Positions 16,853-20,770 of a stretch of 20,770 nucleotides of DNA are shown here, in pieces. Numbering within the stretch: position 1 is the stretch's first letter; every line of letters starts with the position of its first letter. Below the pieces are notes generated by a model. The model ran no database searches. It was given only the letters and a program-made list of their open reading frames with translations, and was not told the origin of the DNA. Source of the DNA: Chara braunii. Lineage: Eukaryota; Streptophyta; Charophyceae; Charales; Characeae. The translations under genes and the position numbers were made by a program. The stretch is taken from assembly GCA_003427395.1 (NCBI GenBank), contig BFEA01000128.1:2976580-2997349 (forward strand), read 5' to 3'.

Positions 16853-19400
16853 AATTAGCAAGGAATATGAGCAAGAGCGATAGACAGAAAACCAAGTTGC
16901 AAAATCACGAAGAAGTCCAGATAGTCATGTACCAAGCAAAAAGCATAAATGCACCAAGATTCCATCCAGATAGGAGCAAAACAGTGAACTCGTGTGCCAA
17001 CATTATCGCCCTCAGGCCCCACCAACACAGCATCCAATGTCACTCTTCTCTGTCTGGCGCCCGGCGCCCAGCCTACTCTACTAAGCCTATCTAGCCTATC
17101 TACGTTCTCGCAACAGGATCATATCGACGTTGAAGACCTGTACATGACGTCAACACCAATCCTAACCACCCACATACACCAGGTACGTTCTCTCTCCTCC
17201 CCTCATCAGACCTTGACCACCCACTCATGCGCATACTGCCCGAGGACAACCTTCGCCCATCACCCGCATGCGCCCCTGCAGCCCGTCTATGGCTCCCGTG
17301 CGCCCGCTGCCCTGCAGCACCCCTCTCACCTCATAGCGCCCGCGTGCGCCCCAGCCAGCAGCGCTCGTGCAGACACTTGCGCAGCAACGCAGCAGCGTGT
17401 CCGCACTGCCTGCCTAGGCCAGAATGCCAGCCTCTGGCCTGCGACCTTCCTATATGGAAATTGCGGCCTCTGCTTGGTTGCGAGGGCCTGGCTGACGAAG
17501 CTCCCAGTAGCTTCCAGTTGGACCCCAGTGTCTGCGTCCAGGCCCTCTCCGACAGCTGAGGGCCTGGGCCCTTTCTAGTTGGGCACGTCCAGGCAGCCTC
17601 CAGGCTCCAAGTGTTTGCCATATTCTCATTGGCTTGCTGGGCCTTTGTGACGACAATGCTGCGTTCTGATTCGCCCGCGGCAACTTCGTGATGTGTCCGC
17701 CTCACACTGTGTATGCCCAGGGCGCAACCACCCGGCCCTGGGCTTCAACTGCTTGACACTGCTGCTGTTTCTGGAAGGAGCCCAGGGAGTGGCTCACGTT
17801 GCACTTCAACAACCAACTGGCGTGCTGCAACTGTCTTATACCCACATTGGAAAATGCTGAGATAAGGGCCTCTCGTGGATATTCAGGCCCGCCTTCACTT
17901 AAGGCTGGCACGAGGCTTGCTGGGGGCCACAGCCCAGTTCATGTGCATGTCCCCTTGAGGACATATTCCTCACATAAGGTTCTGTTTTTTTTTTATTTTT
18001 TTTTTTTAAAGGGTGGGCGGGGGCTTTCCCTGGCTGACCGAGGTGCTGAATCCTTGTGCAAGAACCACTGAAAAAAAAAGAAGAGAGAAGAGGAGTGGGA
18101 GTCTGGCCACCTGTGCCTTGTCTTTACCTGATCCTTTGCTGTTCACTAATCAGAAGTCCTCCAACATGGATTCGCTGCACCTCCGCAGTCCTGCACAACC
18201 ACCAAATAGTTCAGGCCTTGCCTCCTTCCGCCCCCCCCAAAAAAGCAAGCAATACCTCTATCCTGTCCCTTGTGAGGGTTGTCATTTCGAGAAACTCTGA
18301 TGAGCCACAGACTGGGGAGACTCACGAAAAAAGTGTTGGCACAAAGGGCAAGGATGTCTGCATCCTCAACCACTCTTTATAATTTGAACTTTGTCCTTTC
18401 CTGGAACCTTGTGGATCTTCTTTCCAAGGTTTACATTTTTTTCAGAGAACAGGATTTTCCACACACAATGCAAGAGCCGAAGGTTGAAGGCAGTAGACAA
18501 GATCTACATCCAGACACTTCCATATCTCAGCTTTCCACTTCCTCGTGCATTTTAAACGTCTTTGATTGCAACACACATTTAAAAGCCCAACAAGCAATTA
18601 ACTCTCACTTCATGCTGTACAAGGGTGACTCACTGAGTTGCCAATGAGCCCAAGTGTTTTCGGTCTGTGTCCACTCAGGTAGTGTCAGATGTCCATGTTC
18701 AGCTGATCTTATTCTGCGCTGGTTCAGGATCGATTGATGATCGCAAGCAGACCAGGAGACCAGCTGAATATGACAACAGTCATGACACAGATGTACACAG
18801 CAATTACAATTCTGGATCGTGGGACTGCCCAGCCTTGCGAGCATGAGAAAGATCTGTGATCCCTGACAAGGCCAGTTCCTCTGTGCCTTCTGATGGCACT
18901 GTGGGAACATAGCCCATCAGAGTTTGTGCTAAACCACCACTACTTTTCTCAGCCATAATTCTCCAACACAGCCGTGCATGTGACGGGACCGACGAGGACG
19001 GCCTGTCGAATCCAAATGGTCGTGTATGCCAGCCAAACAAAAAGAAATCACACCTGCATCGTTTTGGTAAAACACGGCGGGTGGCGGAAATCTGCCATGG
19101 GAAAACAGGCTCAGAAGTACAGGTGGTTTAACCACCACAAGGGTACCTGTTGCGGCTTCGCTCGCAAGGGATTCAGGGGGAAATGGGAGGAATGAGTCCG
19201 GCTGGTGGGTTCGGGCTGTTTTGGGGTGGTGGTCGGGGATGTTTTTAGACTCATGGTCCCGTGGGGGTTGTGCCCTCACAGCTATGGCAATGTGTGCGCA
19301 GCACCTCCTGCTAGTTGGGGAGGTTCTGCAACAGCTGGCTTTGGAAATCGGAATGCTATGTCTACCCGTACTGTCTTCCCCCGAATCTAGACTGAAATCC
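16853..19400. other. Largely uninterpreted region, no confident gene
   Basis: The first part may be the gypsy 5' LTR. The stretch 17200-17700 is C/G-rich with many GCCC and GCGC words and gives long chance open frames (16994-17578 plus, 17331-17705 minus). An inverted repeat GCCCAGGGC (17715-17723) / GCCCTGGGC lies near 17715-17743. T-rich runs occur at 17983-18007 and an A run at 18070-18079. A minus-strand frame ending at 18724 contains a hydrophobic stretch, IVIAVYICVMTVVIF (see findings). Open frames up to 184 residues show no recognisable motif. Confidence 0.4.
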
Positions 19401-19470
19401 AGCGGCGTACCTTGGTTGGTATGGCACGCAAGTGGCATTCATGAGGTCTTGGGTTCAATCCCCGTTGGCC
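19401..19470 (+). mobile_element. tRNA-derived SINE head (candidate)
   Basis: A B-box, GGTTCAATCCC (19452-19462), matches the Pol III consensus GGTTCRANYCC. About 30 bases upstream, TACCTTGGTTGGTATGGC (19408-19425) resembles the tRNA A-box/D-arm (TAGCTCAGTTGGTAGAGC). The acceptor and anticodon arms do not pair, so it is not a working tRNA. The 3' end and target duplications of the element were not found. Confidence 0.45.
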
Positions 19471-19806
19471 TCATGTACCTTCCTGGGCAAGCTTGGCGCC
19501 AGGCACATTGAGAAAGACCAGAGGGGCGGCACGTCCTCTTTTCCCCGAGCCGTGGAGGTGTGGCAGAGGAGCGGGGAGATTGAAGAAGCGGGGGAAGAGG
19601 GTGGATGTTGCATACTTCGATGAGTATGGGCAGAACCAAAAATCAACCAATATAGGATGAGCATGTATGCAGCGGAAGTCTGATAAACGAACTGACTCAC
19701 ATAGACTGACCTACATGGCATCACTCCACACACATACAATCATGAGATGGTAGGAGGGGACTGGCGAGGGAGAGGAGGAGAGACCCTCCAAGCTCCCGAT
19801 ACCTCA
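19471..19806. other. Non-coding stretch
   Basis: Possible SINE body, then purine-rich DNA (19540-19615) and unique sequence. A minus-strand frame (19928-19740) with LNLAQGLKQERSIAQQRAEQ is helix-like but too short to classify. Confidence 0.35.
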
Positions 19807-20245
19807 GGCGGTGATAACCGCCGTGCAAGCTCAGTCGCCCGCTGCTGCTCCGCTCGCTGCTGCGCTATGCTGCGCTCCTGCTTCAGCCCCTGCGCTAAGT
19901 TTAGAGCATCAAAACAGTGCACTAGCACTGACCATGCCGTGCCGGTAGAGTTCCGGTAGGCCGATCCCCCTACTGAGGCGGATACCGGTACTTATACCGG
20001 TGGGCAATGGTCTGGCCTCAATGCTGCGAGGCCAGGCCAGACCCTGGACCGTCCAGATGGACGGTTCAGCCTCAATCGGCGGGCGGCAGCTTCAAGAGCG
20101 CCGCCAGGCCCAAACGAAGTGTCGTTTGGGCCTACCTGATGGGTGATAGTCCAAAATCAGGCCTTTAGGGCCTGTAAACCCCAAAGGTCGGGCCTTTAGG
20201 CCCTGGTGTGTCCCTCCGGCCCTAAGTCGGGTCCGGTAGGACCCG
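19807..20245. repeat. Array of perfect short hairpins, mostly with 4-nt loops
   Basis: Inverted repeats in order: GGCGGT/GATA/ACCGCC (19807-19822); ACCGGTA/CTTA/TACCGGT (19984-20001); GGTCTGGCC with GGCCAGACC (20009-20043); ACCGTCC/AGAT/GGACGGT (20048-20065); AGGCCCAAACGA/AGTG/TCGTTTGGGCCT, a 12-bp stem (20106-20133); CCTGAT with ATCAGG (20135-20161); CAGGCC/TTTAG/GGCCTG (20158-20174); GGGCC/TTTA/GGCCC (20190-20203); CGGGTCC/GGTA/GGACCCG (20228-20245). The CCTGAT and CAGGCC hairpins overlap and exclude each other. All stems listed are perfect. Stem sequences differ, so this is not a tandem repeat of one hairpin. No coding potential was seen. Confidence 0.85.
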
Positions 20246-20284
20246 TGTGAGTCGAAGATGTAACAGTGGAGGGGGCGGCAGGAG

Positions 20285-20324
20285 CAGAGAAGTCGTGGGG
20301 AATGAGCGGGATAGTTAGTTTGGG

Positions 20325-20363
<39 letters not shown>

Positions 20364-20700
20364 CTGCTGCGCGCTGTTTTCCCGTGTTTTTTTCTTTTTT
20401 TTTTAATGAAGATCTCCCGATGGTCCACGGGTCAGATATCAAACTGAGCAGAACAGATACTACACTTGATCATCATCGTCGTCGTCGTTTTGGGGGGCAG
20501 AATAGTTAGTTAGTTTGGGGTGTCTCTCTCTCTCTCTCTCTGGTGCACGCGCACGTGCGTGCGCTGTTTTTCAAACTGGTCGGAACAGATACTACACTTG
20601 ATCGTCATCGTCGCCATCGTGCAGCAGAGGAGCGGAGAATGGCAGACACTTGATCGTCATTGTCGTCGTCGTTTTGGGGGGCGGGATAGTTAGTTAGTTT

Positions 20701-20770
<70 letters not shown>
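20285..20770. repeat. Compound CT-rich repeat reaching the window edge
   Basis: A composite unit (ACACTTGATCRTCATCGTCG, then TTTTGGGGGGC, then ATAGTTAGTTAGTTTGGG, then a CT run) is present in about two and a half diverged copies around 20290, 20462-20541 and 20645-20770. The last CT run (20706-20770) continues to the end of the window. GTGCACGCGCACGTGCGTGC at 20543-20562 is alternating purine/pyrimidine. Confidence 0.85.

Noticed and set aside
16994-17578. 194-residue plus-strand open frame (and overlapping frames 16540-17094, 17227-17559, 17331-17705 minus)
   Set aside because: They sit in C/G-rich DNA that rarely makes stops. The residues are Ala/Pro/Ser/His biased, several frames are open at once and no motif is recognisable.
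18297-18330. CTGATGAG followed by CGAAA, resembling a hammerhead ribozyme core
   Set aside because: The stem II bases next to the core do not pair and no partner for stem III with a UH cleavage site was found, so chance is likely.
18929-19438. 169-residue minus-strand open frame
   Set aside because: No recognisable domain, and its start overlaps the SINE-like promoter in antisense. Not enough to call a gene.

Overview
The window looks like nuclear DNA of a repeat-rich green-lineage eukaryote. There are no bacterial operons and no rRNA or tRNA genes. What can be recognised is one spliced host exon plus decayed LINE, LTR and possibly SINE elements, joined by microsatellites and tandem duplications. 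The style of the gag, the LINE open reading frames and the long low-density intergenic DNA recall charophyte algae such as Chara; that taxon is an inference from memory and has not been searched.

Layout. 1-942: a plus-strand fragment of a LINE endonuclease, frameshifted by a visible 22-bp duplication. 943-2110: two families of local tandem repeats. 2111-2805: non-coding DNA with a cluster of perfect hairpins. 2812-3832 (minus): one internal exon of a large host protein built of beta-rich repeats, with good splice signals at both ends. 3833-4697: upstream intron of that gene, including a 193-bp tandem duplication. 4698-13801 (minus): an almost complete but dead LINE (about 8 kb without its insert), with poly(A) tail, zinc-finger C-terminus, reverse transcriptase, endonuclease and ORF1, bounded by candidate target-site duplications. 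9680-10828 (plus): a short LTR element nested in LINE ORF1, with TG...CA ends, a 5-bp target duplication, a primer-binding site and a truncated second LTR. 13802-15556 (minus): gag of a Ty3/gypsy-type LTR retrotransposon, with its leader and a probable primer-binding site at 16832-16852. 16853-19400: mostly uninterpretable. 19401-19470: a tRNA-like Pol III promoter, probably a SINE head. 19807-20245: an array of short perfect hairpins. 20285-20770: CT-rich compound repeats up to the window edge.

The parts form a layered record. A host intron (inferred) carries a gypsy fragment, a LINE inserted at the edge of that gag, and a small LTR element then inserted in the LINE. All mobile coding regions carry stops and frameshifts, and the LINE polymerase has lost two catalytic aspartates. 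The only plausible living gene is the exon at 2812-3832. The least explained structures are the two hairpin clusters, one of which shares its core with a hairpin in the nested LTR.
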